From positions 1 to 64,000 of the forward strand of contig CBDCUE010000020.1 in assembly GCA_965222515.1 (NCBI GenBank): a stretch of DNA of 64,000 bases, in the 5' to 3' direction. Numbering within the stretch: position 1 is the first letter of the stretch; each line of letters starts with the position of its first letter. This document shows positions 16,219-25,746 of this stretch, one piece after another. The stretch comes from CBDCUE01 sp965222515 (lineage in GTDB: Bacteria; Pseudomonadota; Alphaproteobacteria; Rickettsiales; JABIRX01). A model generated the notes under the pieces. The model was given only the letters and a program-made list of their open reading frames with translations, was not told the origin of the DNA and did no database searches. The position numbers and the translations under genes are program-made.

Positions 16219-16968
16219 ATGAAAAAAATATTTCTATTTTTAATAATTTTCAATCTAATTTATTCTTGCTCTGCTAAAGAAAAAAAAATAACAGCTAAAG
16301 AATATTACAACTTATCCTTAAAAAACATAAAAAAAGGAAATTTAATTACCGCAACCTCTTATTTAGAAGAAATTGAAAGCGAATATCCTTATTCAGAGTA
16401 TATTGTAAGAGCAGAAATTTTAATAGCTTTTTTGGCATTTGTAGGGAAAAAATATGATGAAGCATTATTGTCAGCAGACAAATTCATTCAATTAAGACCT
16501 GTAAATGACTATGTCAGCTATATGTATCTTTTGAAAGCAGAGGCATCTTATTTAAAAAGATCTAATTTTTTGAGAGAGCAAGAAACGACAGAAAATTCTA
16601 TCAATTCTTTTCAACAATTATTATATAGATTTCCTGATAATAAAAAATATGGTAAATTTGCAAATAAAAGAATAGAATCATTAAAAGGCATATATGCACA
16701 TTATTTTTTAGATATTGCCAGAAAACATCTTTTTAGAAAAGAATATCTTCCTGCAATAAAAAGACTAAATGTAATTATCAGAAGTCTGCCACAAAGCAAA
16801 ATTTCTATAGAAGCAAAATATAGATTAGTGGAGGCATATCTTGCAATGGGTTTAATCAGTCAAGCCAAATATGAAAGTAAGTTATTAACTACTAAATATC
16901 CCAAATCTGTTTGGTCTAAATATTCAACTAAACTTATAGAAAAAAATGCTAACAAAATTAAGCATTAA
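16219..16968 (+). CDS. bamD: Outer-membrane assembly lipoprotein BamD
   Basis: The product is about 249 aa with TPR repeats (EYYNLSLKNIKKGNLITATSYLEEIESEYPYSEY and following). BamD is an essential part of the BAM complex that inserts beta-barrels. I start at ATG 16219, giving the signal MKKIFLFLIIFNLIYSC with a lipobox cysteine; the upstream TTG at 16195 would bury that signal. The bamD-recN order is conserved in alphaproteobacteria. The end overlaps recN by 23 bp. Confidence 0.9.
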   Translation: MKKIFLFLIIFNLIYSCSAKEKKITAKEYYNLSLKNIKKGNLITATSYLEEIESEYPYSEYIVRAEILIAFLAFVGKKYDEALLSADKFIQLRPVNDYVSYMYLLKAEASYLKRSNFLREQETTENSINSFQQLLYRFPDNKKYGKFANKRIESLKGIYAHYFLDIARKHLFRKEYLPAIKRLNVIIRSLPQSKISIEAKYRLVEAYLAMGLISQAKYESKLLTTKYPKSVWSKYSTKLIEKNANKIKH

Positions 16969-18580
16969 AAATTACCTTTTCATAGAAGAACTATCATTAG
17001 ATTTTTTTAAAGGATTCACTATTTTTAGTGGTGAGACAGGGGCAGGAAAATCAATTGTCATAGATGCTTTAAAATCTTTTTTAGAAAAAAAAACTATTTT
17101 TAAAAGCAAAGACAAACCCACAATTATCTCCGCTATTTTTGACATTCAAAATAATCTGGCAGTTAAAAAATTACTAACCGATAACTTCATCATTACAGAT
17201 AATAAAGAAAATATTATTTTAAAAAAAATTATTGATAACAATAACAAAACAAAATTATTAATTAATGATCAAAATGTAACAACAAAATTAATTACTCAAA
17301 CTGCCAATTTATTATTTGAAATTCATGGTCAGCACGACACTAACAATTTATTTAACCAAGATAAACATTTGGAATATTTAGATTTTTCAATAAAAGATAA
17401 AAATATTTTAGCAACATTGGCAGGAAATTTTGAGCATTACAAAAATTTACTAAACAAGCTAAACATTATTAAAAAAAACCAAGAATTTTATCAAAATGAA
17501 ATTATTTTTTTTGAAGAAGTAATTAATAACTTAGAAAAATTAGATTTGGATAATAATAATTATGATGAATTATTATCAGAAAAAAACAAATTAAAAAAAT
17601 CTGCCTCAATACAAGAAATAAAAAACAAATTACAAGATAGGTTTTCTAGTGGTGGAAATTTTATTGGCGAAATTATTTCTTCACAAAAATTATTGTTTAG
17701 TTATATTAATGACAGCCCTAATTTTGAAAATATTTCAGTAGAAATAGAAAAAATATTAAATTCTTTTGCAAATATTGAAGATCTTTTAACAGCAAGCGAG
17801 AATAGCCTAATCAATAGTGAAGATTTAGAAATATTACTTTCTAATTTCAAAACTTCTGCTAGAAAATATCAAAAAACTCCAAATGAGTTAAAAAGTTTTT
17901 TGCAGGAATCTAATAAGAAACTATGTGATTATAAAAAAAAATTAGAAAATTTAGCTGATTTGGACAAAGAAATAATTGAAGCAAAAAAAATATATTTAAA
18001 AAATTGTCAAAAAGTAAATTTTTTGAGAGAGGAACAAGCAAAGATTTTAGAAAATAAAATTCATCATAATTTAAAATATTTACATATGGAAAAAACTGTT
18101 TTTAATATTAAATTTAATGAGTTAAGAGAAAACTTATGGAATAAAAAAGGAAATAAAAACATATCTTTTATGGCCAGCACTAATTTAGGTATGGAGCTTG
18201 GGGAATTAAGTAATATTGCCTCAGGAGGAGAATTATCAAGATTTATGCTATCTTTAAAACTTGCTCTTTTAAATGACAATAAAACTTTAATTTTTGATGA
18301 AATAGATACAGGAGTTAGCGGGAAAACATCAGATGCAATGGGGGTAATGCTTAGCAATTTAGCTAAACATAATCAAACCATAGTAATCACCCACCAAGCA
18401 CAAATTGCAGGAAAAAGCGATTCTCACTATAAAGTGACAAAATATTATCAAGATAACACTACTCATTTAAAAGTAGACATATTATCAAAAGACAATAAAA
18501 TAGCAGAAGTAGCCAGAATGATAGCAGGTCAATCAATCACCCCAGAAGCAATCTCTGCTGCTAAAAAATTGGTTAGTTGA
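16946..18580 (+). CDS. recN: DNA repair protein RecN
   Basis: The product (544 aa) is an SMC-like ATPase acting in double-strand-break repair. Walker A GETGAGKS lies at 29-36, a Q-loop EIHGQHDTNN follows near 127-136, a coiled-coil arm spans about 155-365, the ABC signature is IASGGELSRFML, and Walker B is LIFDEIDTGVSG. It is intact and ends in TGA. Its start lies inside the 3' end of bamD, so translation is probably coupled. Confidence 0.95.
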   Translation: MLTKLSIKNYLFIEELSLDFFKGFTIFSGETGAGKSIVIDALKSFLEKKTIFKSKDKPTIISAIFDIQNNLAVKKLLTDNFIITDNKENIILKKIIDNNNKTKLLINDQNVTTKLITQTANLLFEIHGQHDTNNLFNQDKHLEYLDFSIKDKNILATLAGNFEHYKNLLNKLNIIKKNQEFYQNEIIFFEEVINNLEKLDLDNNNYDELLSEKNKLKKSASIQEIKNKLQDRFSSGGNFIGEIISSQKLLFSYINDSPNFENISVEIEKILNSFANIEDLLTASENSLINSEDLEILLSNFKTSARKYQKTPNELKSFLQESNKKLCDYKKKLENLADLDKEIIEAKKIYLKNCQKVNFLREEQAKILENKIHHNLKYLHMEKTVFNIKFNELRENLWNKKGNKNISFMASTNLGMELGELSNIASGGELSRFMLSLKLALLNDNKTLIFDEIDTGVSGKTSDAMGVMLSNLAKHNQTIVITHQAQIAGKSDSHYKVTKYYQDNTTHLKVDILSKDNKIAEVARMIAGQSITPEAISAAKKLVS

Positions 18581-18610
18581 AAAGAAGCCCTTTTGCACAA
18601 CCACAATAAA

Positions 18611-18697
18611 TATACTAAAACAAAATTGATTTTCAGGATTTCTTCTTCCTAGTTTAAATTCCACAAATCAATTTTGTTTTATACTATTTTAGTATAT
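18611..18697. repeat. Family C inverted-repeat element behind recN
   Basis: The left arm TATACTAAAACAAAATTGAT is matched by the right arm ATCAATTTTGTTTTA with a short interruption before TAGTATA. It forms a hairpin directly downstream of recN and could work as a weak 3' end, although there is no GC-rich stem. Confidence 0.7.
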
Positions 18698-18738
18698 CCG
18701 TGTAAATACTCCAATGATTACAAAAGAGTACAAAACAA

Positions 18739-18757
18739 CCTTAACTTTTAAAAAAGA
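18739..18757 (+). promoter_or_regulatory. CTTAACTT leader motif before rnd
   Basis: CCTTAACTTTTAAAAAAGA ends directly before ATG 18758. Very similar leaders precede miaB, adk and murA. A GTGTAAAT block about 50 bp further up is also shared with miaB and adk. Confidence 0.45.
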
Positions 18758-19903
18758 ATGTATATATATATTGATAATCAGGATTTATTGAATGATCTTT
18801 GCCTTTCTTTGAAAAAAGAAAAAATAATTACTTTTGATACTGAATTTATTGGAGAAAAGAGCTATGTGGCCAAATTGGCTTTGATACAAATAGCCACTTG
18901 TGATCAGAAAAATTACATTATTGATCCTATAAATAATATAGATTTAAAAGGTTTTTTGGATATTTTGCAAGATGATAAAATCTTAAAAATAGTTCATGCT
19001 TGTTATCAAGACATTGCTTTATTTTATAAAAATTTTAATGTTTTACCTAAAAACATCTGGGATACTCAACTTGCTGAGAGTTTTTTATCTGATAATGATT
19101 CTATCTCTTATGCAAATATTGTTTTGAGAAGAAAGAATAAAATAGTTGATAAACAAAGCAAATTAACCAATTGGTTAGCAAGACCATTAACTAAAGATCA
19201 ATTATCTTATGCCATAAGTGATGTAATTTATTTGTTTGATATTTATCAGCAACAATTGGCAGAATTAGAGAAAAAAGGAAGATTAGATTGGTTTTATCAA
19301 GAAACAAAATCTTTTATCGTTTCAGAAAATTTTGAAATAAAACTAGATGATATTTGGAGGAAAATAGCTAGCAGGGGAAATGACAATAAAAATTTAATTT
19401 TTTTGCAAGCATTAGCAATTTTTCGTGAGAAATTAGCAAAAAAAGCAAATAAACCACGAAAATTGATTTTAAAAGATGAAACTTTAGTAAAAATTGCTAA
19501 ATTAAAACCAACTAAGCTGGAACATCTAGATCAAGATAGATATTTAAAAAACCATTTACCAAAACAATATTTAAAAGAGATTATTAAAATTTGTAACAAT
19601 GTTGATCTGGAAAAGAAAGTTATAAAAAATAAAAATAAAAAACTATCTAAAGATCTAAAAGCTATTGCAGAATTATTAAAAATTTTATTGAAATGGACAG
19701 CAGAAAAATATAATATTGCTTCCAAAAACATTGCTTTAAGCTCTGATATAGATAAATATGTAATAAATAATGATAATCTAAAATTCAACCAAGAAGACTG
19801 GAAGTATGAGATATTTGGGAAATTAGCAAAAGATTTTTCTCTTGGAAAAACCACCATACAAATAGTTGATAATAAAGTTGAGATAAAAAACAATGATATT
19901 TGA
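18758..19903 (+). CDS. rnd: Ribonuclease D
   Basis: The product (381 aa) is a 3'-5' exoribonuclease that trims tRNA precursors. Exo I is FDTEF (D27, E29), Exo II lies in VHACYQDIALF near 87, and Exo III is YAISDVIYL near 151 with the conserved Tyr and Asp. An HRDC-like helical domain follows from about 205. It is intact and ends in TGA. The last bases overlap the engB start by 11 bp, so rnd, engB, argB and the GS-like gene read as one string. Confidence 0.93.
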   Translation: MYIYIDNQDLLNDLCLSLKKEKIITFDTEFIGEKSYVAKLALIQIATCDQKNYIIDPINNIDLKGFLDILQDDKILKIVHACYQDIALFYKNFNVLPKNIWDTQLAESFLSDNDSISYANIVLRRKNKIVDKQSKLTNWLARPLTKDQLSYAISDVIYLFDIYQQQLAELEKKGRLDWFYQETKSFIVSENFEIKLDDIWRKIASRGNDNKNLIFLQALAIFREKLAKKANKPRKLILKDETLVKIAKLKPTKLEHLDQDRYLKNHLPKQYLKEIIKICNNVDLEKKVIKNKNKKLSKDLKAIAELLKILLKWTAEKYNIASKNIALSSDIDKYVINNDNLKFNQEDWKYEIFGKLAKDFSLGKTTIQIVDNKVEIKNNDI

Positions 19904-20504
19904 TAATAGCTTTAAATTATTTTACTCCGCTTATTTACCTAAACAAATAAAGGACACATCTCAATATCAAGTTGCTTTTTTAGGCAGATCAAATGTTGGT
20001 AAATCAAGTTTAATAAATGCTGTTTGTAACAAAAAAAAACTTGCTCAAACTTCTAAAACACCTGGTAGAACTGCATCTATTAATTTTTTTACTAATCGAA
20101 AAAATAGTTTTTTGATTGTAGATTTGCCTGGTTATGGCTTTGCTAAGACCAACAAAAATGACAAAAAAAATTGGCAAGAATTGGCAGTAGAATATCTAAC
20201 AGAAAATAAAGAATTATTAGTTTCATTTATTTTAATAGATGCAAGAAGAGGAATAATGGCTAGTGATTTAGAAATTATGAAATTTTTAGAAGAAAATGAG
20301 CAAAGCTATCAAGTGATTCTAACCAAGATTGACAAAGTCAAAAAAGTTTTTTTAGAAAATGTTTGTAGTAATATAAAAAATATGTTAAAAAATGATTATC
20401 AATATTTTAATGATTTAATTTTAGCTACTAGTAGTAGTAAAAATCTAGGAATAAGCCTGCTTAAAGAACATATAACTAATATTTATAAAAATGGAAATAA
20501 TTAG
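19893..20504 (+). CDS. engB: Ribosome-biogenesis GTPase EngB/YsxC
   Basis: The product (203 aa) is a small TrmE-Era-like GTPase needed for 50S assembly and division. G1 GRSNVGKS is at 31-38, the G2 region is KTPGRTASINFF, G3 is DLPGYG, and G4 is TKIDK. Length and motifs are complete. It overlaps rnd and argB (14 bp). The engB-argB order is common in alphaproteobacteria. Confidence 0.95.
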   Translation: MIFDNSFKLFYSAYLPKQIKDTSQYQVAFLGRSNVGKSSLINAVCNKKKLAQTSKTPGRTASINFFTNRKNSFLIVDLPGYGFAKTNKNDKKNWQELAVEYLTENKELLVSFILIDARRGIMASDLEIMKFLEENEQSYQVILTKIDKVKKVFLENVCSNIKNMLKNDYQYFNDLILATSSSKNLGISLLKEHITNIYKNGNN

Positions 20505-21414
20505 CTTACCAAAGAAAAAAAAGAATTTACAAAAAACAACAGCTTTAGATAAAGCAAATATTTTATCTGAAGCATTACCTTATATTAAAAAATTTGCAGG
20601 TCATATTTTTGTGATAAAATTTGGTGGTAGTGCTATGGGCAATCCAAAAATCGTAAATCAAGTTGCAAGAGATATAGTTTTATTAAAAAAAATTGGAATT
20701 CTTCCAATTATCGTTCATGGTGGTGGTCCTCAAATTGGTGATATGCTAGCAAAACTAAAAATCAAAAGTGAATTTATTGATGGCTTAAGAGTAACAGATA
20801 GAGAAACTGTTGATATTGTAGAAATGGTTTTATCTGGAAAAATCAATAAAGATTTGGTTACTACCATAAATAAAGCAGGAGGAACTGGACTTGGCCTATC
20901 TGGAAAAGATGCAAATTTAATTATGGCTAAAAAATTAAAAAGAACAAAAAAAATCGTAGATTCTAATATTGAAAAAATTCTAGATTTAGGTTTTGTAGGA
21001 GAAGTGGTGGCGATTAATCCAGAAATATTTATTGCTTTAGATGACACAGATATTATTCCTGTAATTGCTCCTATTGGAATTGGTGCAAAAGGAGAAACCT
21101 ACAATATTAATGCTGATGATGTTGCAGTAAAAATAGCTATAAATGTTGGTGCTACTAAATTAATAATGTTGACAGATGTTGATGGAGTTTTAGATAAAGA
21201 TAAAAATTTAATATCTAAAATAACAATCAAAGAAGTGGAAAAATTAACCAAAAACAATGTCATCAATGGTGGTATGATACCAAAAACTAGAACTTGTGTT
21301 GAGGCTCTAAAAAATGGAGTTGGCTCTGCCCATATTTTAAACGGCAATATTGAAAATATTTTACTAGTTGAAATCTTCACCGAAACTGGCTTAGGGACTA
21401 TGATTGATTTATAA
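20491..21414 (+). CDS. argB: Acetylglutamate kinase
   Basis: The product (307 aa) phosphorylates N-acetyl-L-glutamate in arginine synthesis. KFGGSAMGN near 43, HGGGPQI near 76, the ADDVA motif near 209, and TDVDGVLDKDK near 230 identify the amino-acid-kinase fold. The length fits the arginine-feedback-regulated type, with an N-terminal helix of about 30 residues. No other arg gene is in the window. It may be retained from the ancestral engB-argB arrangement; whether a full pathway exists cannot be seen here. Confidence 0.93.
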   Translation: MEIISLPKKKKNLQKTTALDKANILSEALPYIKKFAGHIFVIKFGGSAMGNPKIVNQVARDIVLLKKIGILPIIVHGGGPQIGDMLAKLKIKSEFIDGLRVTDRETVDIVEMVLSGKINKDLVTTINKAGGTGLGLSGKDANLIMAKKLKRTKKIVDSNIEKILDLGFVGEVVAINPEIFIALDDTDIIPVIAPIGIGAKGETYNINADDVAVKIAINVGATKLIMLTDVDGVLDKDKNLISKITIKEVEKLTKNNVINGGMIPKTRTCVEALKNGVGSAHILNGNIENILLVEIFTETGLGTMIDL

Positions 21415-21426
21415 AAAAACAATCAA

Positions 21427-22359
21427 ATGAATTTTCAGAAATACTATCAAGATTTTGATTTATCACTTAAATTAATTACAGAAATACAAAAAATATTTAT
21501 AGCAAAAACGGATTTTACTCCTTTTGTTGCTTTAGAGCTGGAATTCTTTTTAGAAAATGCAAAAAATTTTAAAAAAAGCGAAGAATTTCTACAATCATTA
21601 ATTACAATTGCCAAAAATTATTCTATACAAATAAATAATGCAGAAATAGAAACAGGAGAAGGTCAATTTGAGGTTAGCTTGAAATATAGCGATAATATAA
21701 TAAAATTATGTTCCGATTTACACAAATTAAAAGATATAATTAGCCATTTAGCTTTGAGTTATAAACTCAAAGCTAATTTTTCTGCAAAACCATTGCAAAA
21801 TTCAGATGTAGGAAATGGTTTGCACATACATATTTCTCTTTGGCAAAAGAATATTAATTTATATCAAAAAAAAGAAAATCAATTTTCTGATTTATTGCTA
21901 GAGTCAATAGCAGGTTTGTTAGAGTTTTTGCCTAACTCAATGCCATTTTTTACTATTTGCGACGATGATTTTCTTAGATTTCACGAATGTTTTAATATAG
22001 ATCAAGATAATATAAGACATAAGAGTTTTTATAATTTTGCTCCAACTAATGTTAGTTGGGGAGTAAATAACAGAACTACTGCACTTAGAATTCCAAATAA
22101 CAACCAAGAACAAGAAAAAAACAGAATAGAACATAGAGTTCCAAGTAGTAATTGTAATCCAGCACTTGCAATATCTGCAATTTTGCTTTCTATCTTATAT
22201 GGCATTGAAAACAACCTTACTCCACCAGATAGAGTTTGGGGAAATGCTTTTGACAAGCAATATCAACTAGATTCATTGCCACTTAATTATGAAGAAGGAT
22301 TAAATAAATTTAACAATTCAAATTTAGTCTTAATGCTAGAGAAAATAATTGAAAAATAA
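21427..22359 (+). CDS. Glutamine-synthetase-like ligase, catalytic domain only
   Basis: The product (310 aa) keeps the GS catalytic blocks: ELEFFL, EIETGEGQFEVSL, NGLHIHISLW, NNRTTALRIP, and IEHRVPSSNCNPALAISAIL. The metal-binding glutamates and the arginine loop are therefore present. The N-terminal beta-Grasp domain of true GlnA (450-470 aa) is missing and the C-terminus is short. This puts it with the GS-like gamma-glutamyl ligases (PuuA/GlnT-like) rather than housekeeping GS. It starts 12 bp after argB, so it may act on glutamate-family compounds; the substrate is not inferable. Confidence 0.8.
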   Translation: MNFQKYYQDFDLSLKLITEIQKIFIAKTDFTPFVALELEFFLENAKNFKKSEEFLQSLITIAKNYSIQINNAEIETGEGQFEVSLKYSDNIIKLCSDLHKLKDIISHLALSYKLKANFSAKPLQNSDVGNGLHIHISLWQKNINLYQKKENQFSDLLLESIAGLLEFLPNSMPFFTICDDDFLRFHECFNIDQDNIRHKSFYNFAPTNVSWGVNNRTTALRIPNNNQEQEKNRIEHRVPSSNCNPALAISAILLSILYGIENNLTPPDRVWGNAFDKQYQLDSLPLNYEEGLNKFNNSNLVLMLEKIIEK

Positions 22360-22403
22360 TAATTTTGTAATAGCATAGCTTTAATCTTTAATTTTCTGTT
22401 ATA

Positions 22404-24167
22404 ATGGATATAAACCTAATTTTTCAAAATCTTTTTTCAGATTTATTTTTGTCTAATAGGCAAAATTATTTTTCTTTATTAGATGCAATAACTATTTTAT
22501 TTTTTGCCATAGTAGTTGCTGTTATCTTCAAAAAATTAAAACTTAGTCCTGTAATAGGCTATATTTTTGCAGGTGCTATCATAGGTCCCTATTCTCTTAA
22601 TTTAGCAGGATATAATGATGTAACAAAGTCATTAGCAGAGTTTGGGGTAGTGTTTCTCTTGTTTTCCGTTGGTTTAGAACTTACTTTCAATAGATTAATT
22701 TCTATGAGATATAAAATATTTGGGGTTGGTTTGTTACAATTTTTTGTTACAGCTACTATATTTACCTTTTTATGCAATTTATTCTTTAAAAACATTTCTA
22801 CTTCTTTTGTAGTAGGCACTGCTTTTGCTTTATCATCTACTGCTATTGTATTAAAACTTTTATCAGAAACTAGACAAGAATATTCTAAAACAGGAAAATT
22901 ATCTTTATCTGTTTTACTTTTTCAAGATTTTGCAGTAGTTCCATTATTAGTTTTAATTCCTTTATTAAATATTGATAATGTTGATTTCACTCAAACTGTA
23001 TCTACAATTTTTATCAAATCAATTTTTGCCTTGGTCATCATAATTATTATTGGTAGATTTTTATTAAGACCTGCTTTTCATTTAATTTCTTTCTCATATA
23101 GCAGGAACAATGATTTATTTATAGCAACAACCTTGTTGGTTATTTTAGGTGCCTCCTTTATCACTAGTCAAATGGGGCTTTCTTTGGCATTAGGTGCTTT
23201 TCTTGCTGGTGTGATGATTGCAGAAACAGAATTTCAAACCAAAGTTCATAGCACCATAGAGCCATTCAAAAACTTGTTTTTAGGTTTTTTCTTTATTACA
23301 GAAATTGGAATGCATTTTGATTTATCAATAATAGCTTCAAATTTTCCAACAATTATTTTAGGAACTTTTTTATTAATTTTCTTAAAAACTATAATTTTAT
23401 TTGGCATAGCAATAGCCACAAAAAACAAACTGCCTATTTCTTTAAACACGGCTCTTTTATTATCTCAAGCTGGTGAGTTTTCTTTAATCTTATTTGAAAT
23501 TGCACAAAGACATAGCTTTATCAATAATTATGAATTCCAAAACCTATCAGTAATAGCAGGACTTTCTATGGCAATCACTCCTATACTTGCTTATTTAGGA
23601 AAAAGACTAGAGCAAAAATTTTCTTTAAAAAACAAAAAGAAAAAATATGTGATGAGCATAAAATATGATCAAATCATTATTATTGGTTTTAATAGAATAG
23701 CCTACAATATCTCTCAAATCTTAAATGAAAAAAACATTGATTATGTGGCAATTGATAAAGATCCATCAGTGGTACAAAGATTTCGTAGAAAATCTTTACC
23801 TGTTTATGTAGGGGATGCATGCCAAGAAGAGTTTTTAATAGATCAGTTGCAACTAGAAAAAGTATCTACCATAATTCTTACTATGAAAGATTATAACACT
23901 GTAAAAAAGATTGCTATCTTAATAAAAAAAATTAATCCTCAAATTCTAATCATCACTAGAGTAAATAACAAACAAGAATATAATGCATTAAAGAAAATAA
24001 ATACAGGGATTATTATTTCTGAAATTGAAGAAATGGCTTTTTTTATGAGCAAGGAATTATTAATCTCTCTTGGTGAAAAACCAAGAAACATTAATAATGT
24101 AATAGAAAAACAAAGAAACCTTCATTTTGCAAAGATGAATCATTCAATTGTTTTTGACGAAGAATAA
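22404..24167 (+). CDS. CPA2-family cation:proton antiporter with RCK domain (KefB/YbaL type)
   Basis: The product (587 aa) has about 12 transmembrane helices (residues about 25-405) with SPVIGYIFAGAIIGPY, EFGVVFLLFSVGLEL, and FQDFAVVPLLVLIP, typical of K+/H+ antiporters. A cytoplasmic RCK-N domain then begins IIIIGFNRIAYNIS and continues YVAIDKDPS and VYVGDA. The Gly-rich motif reads GFNRIA in place of the usual GxGxxG, so nucleotide binding may be altered. It likely exchanges K+ or Na+ for H+. It follows the GS-like gene by 44 bp and comM follows by 5 bp. Confidence 0.88.
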   Translation: MDINLIFQNLFSDLFLSNRQNYFSLLDAITILFFAIVVAVIFKKLKLSPVIGYIFAGAIIGPYSLNLAGYNDVTKSLAEFGVVFLLFSVGLELTFNRLISMRYKIFGVGLLQFFVTATIFTFLCNLFFKNISTSFVVGTAFALSSTAIVLKLLSETRQEYSKTGKLSLSVLLFQDFAVVPLLVLIPLLNIDNVDFTQTVSTIFIKSIFALVIIIIIGRFLLRPAFHLISFSYSRNNDLFIATTLLVILGASFITSQMGLSLALGAFLAGVMIAETEFQTKVHSTIEPFKNLFLGFFFITEIGMHFDLSIIASNFPTIILGTFLLIFLKTIILFGIAIATKNKLPISLNTALLLSQAGEFSLILFEIAQRHSFINNYEFQNLSVIAGLSMAITPILAYLGKRLEQKFSLKNKKKKYVMSIKYDQIIIIGFNRIAYNISQILNEKNIDYVAIDKDPSVVQRFRRKSLPVYVGDACQEEFLIDQLQLEKVSTIILTMKDYNTVKKIAILIKKINPQILIITRVNNKQEYNALKKINTGIIISEIEEMAFFMSKELLISLGEKPRNINNVIEKQRNLHFAKMNHSIVFDEE

Positions 24168-24172
24168 ACATT

Positions 24173-25684
24173 ATGGAAAATAACTATGCAGAATGCTATA
24201 CTATCTGCCTAAATGGTCTAGAAACACAAAAAATCACCGTGCAAGCTCATATTGCACTAGGAATGCCTGTTTTTAATATTGTAGGTTTAGGAGACAAAGC
24301 AGTTGCTGAATCAAAAGAAAGAATTAGAGCCGCCATTAATTCCATAGGTTTTTCTCTCCCTGCCAAAAGAATTACCATTAATTTATCACCTGCTGATTTG
24401 CAAAAAGAAGGAAGTCATTATGATTTACCTATCACCATTGCACTTATGGCTGCATTGAAAATTTTTAATGATAATGATTTAGACAAATATATTATTTGTG
24501 GAGAATTATCATTAGATAGTTCTATTAATTCCACTGCTTCAATTTTGCCGGCTGCTATTTCTGCTACTAAATTAAATAAAGGTATTATTTGTTCAAGACA
24601 AAATCTGCATGAAGCATTAATTTCTGGCAATAAAAATGTTATCACAGCTAACAATTTAAGTGAAATTATTGATTTTTTAAAAGGCATTCGTCAAATAGAT
24701 CCTATTGCTCCAAAAAGATTTTCAGTAACAGCAACTACTAAGGATTTTGCAGAAGTAAAAGGTCAAAGAATAGCAAAAAGAGCTTTGGAGATTGCAGCTG
24801 CTGGCAGACACAACATTCTGATGATAGGACCCCCTGGATCTGGAAAATCAATGTTATCTGAGAGATTCACTTCAATTTTACCTGATCTTACAGAAAAAGA
24901 AATTTTAGAAATTCTGATGATTAAATCTATTACTGGAGAATTACGAAACTCTGAATTAAATATTTCATACCCATATAGAAGCCCTCATCATTCTGCATCA
25001 TTGGTTTCTTTGGTTGGAGGAGGAAAAAAAATATCCCCAGGTGAGATAACCAAAGCACATAATGGGGTATTGTTTTTAGATGAATTACCAGAATTTAAAA
25101 GAGACACTATAGAATCTTTAAGACAACCAATAGAGAGTAAAAAAATATTATTATCAAGAGCAAATTATAGTGCTGAATTTCCTGCTGATTTTCAATTAAT
25201 TTCTGCGATGAATCCTTGCAAATGTGGTTATTTACAAATTGAGAAAAAAAGATGTAATAAAGCACCAATTTGTGCCACTGACTATATTAAAAGAATATCA
25301 GGGCCTATGTTTGAGAGAATTGATATAGTAATAAATCTTCCTTATGAAAAACCTGATTTATTTGAAAAACAAGAGGTGGCTAATGAGAATTCTGCAATTA
25401 TAAAATCAAGGGTGAGCAGAGCAAGAAAAAAGCAAAGAGAGTTTTTGGCACAATTCAAACTTGAATCAAATTCACAAATTCCATTAAAACTATTTGAAAC
25501 CAAGATAAAAATAGAAGATGAGGCAAAAACTTTATTAAAACAAGCTGAAAACAAATATCATTTATCTCTTAGATCAATCAACAAAGTTCTAAAACTTGCC
25601 AAAACAATTTCTGATTTAGATAATAAAGAAATAATAACCAAAAAACATATTTTTGAATCTTTGAATTATAGATTCAATTTTTAA
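24173..25684 (+). CDS. comM: ComM/YifB AAA+ ATPase (Mg-chelatase-like)
   Basis: The product (503 aa) is a hexameric helicase that promotes branch migration of invading DNA in natural transformation. An N-terminal ChlI-like domain (about 20-160, NIVGLGDKAVAESKERIRAAI) is followed by Walker A GPPGSGKS at 219-226, PYRSPHHSAS, Walker B LFLDELPEF, and a zinc-like NPCKCGY segment. It is complete. The gene is widespread and does not by itself prove competence. Confidence 0.93.
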   Translation: MENNYAECYTICLNGLETQKITVQAHIALGMPVFNIVGLGDKAVAESKERIRAAINSIGFSLPAKRITINLSPADLQKEGSHYDLPITIALMAALKIFNDNDLDKYIICGELSLDSSINSTASILPAAISATKLNKGIICSRQNLHEALISGNKNVITANNLSEIIDFLKGIRQIDPIAPKRFSVTATTKDFAEVKGQRIAKRALEIAAAGRHNILMIGPPGSGKSMLSERFTSILPDLTEKEILEILMIKSITGELRNSELNISYPYRSPHHSASLVSLVGGGKKISPGEITKAHNGVLFLDELPEFKRDTIESLRQPIESKKILLSRANYSAEFPADFQLISAMNPCKCGYLQIEKKRCNKAPICATDYIKRISGPMFERIDIVINLPYEKPDLFEKQEVANENSAIIKSRVSRARKKQREFLAQFKLESNSQIPLKLFETKIKIEDEAKTLLKQAENKYHLSLRSINKVLKLAKTISDLDNKEIITKKHIFESLNYRFNF

Positions 25685-25746
25685 TAAATCTTTACTTTTA
25701 GTTTTTTGTTAGGTAATATTATTTATTTTAGTATTAATTTAATTCA

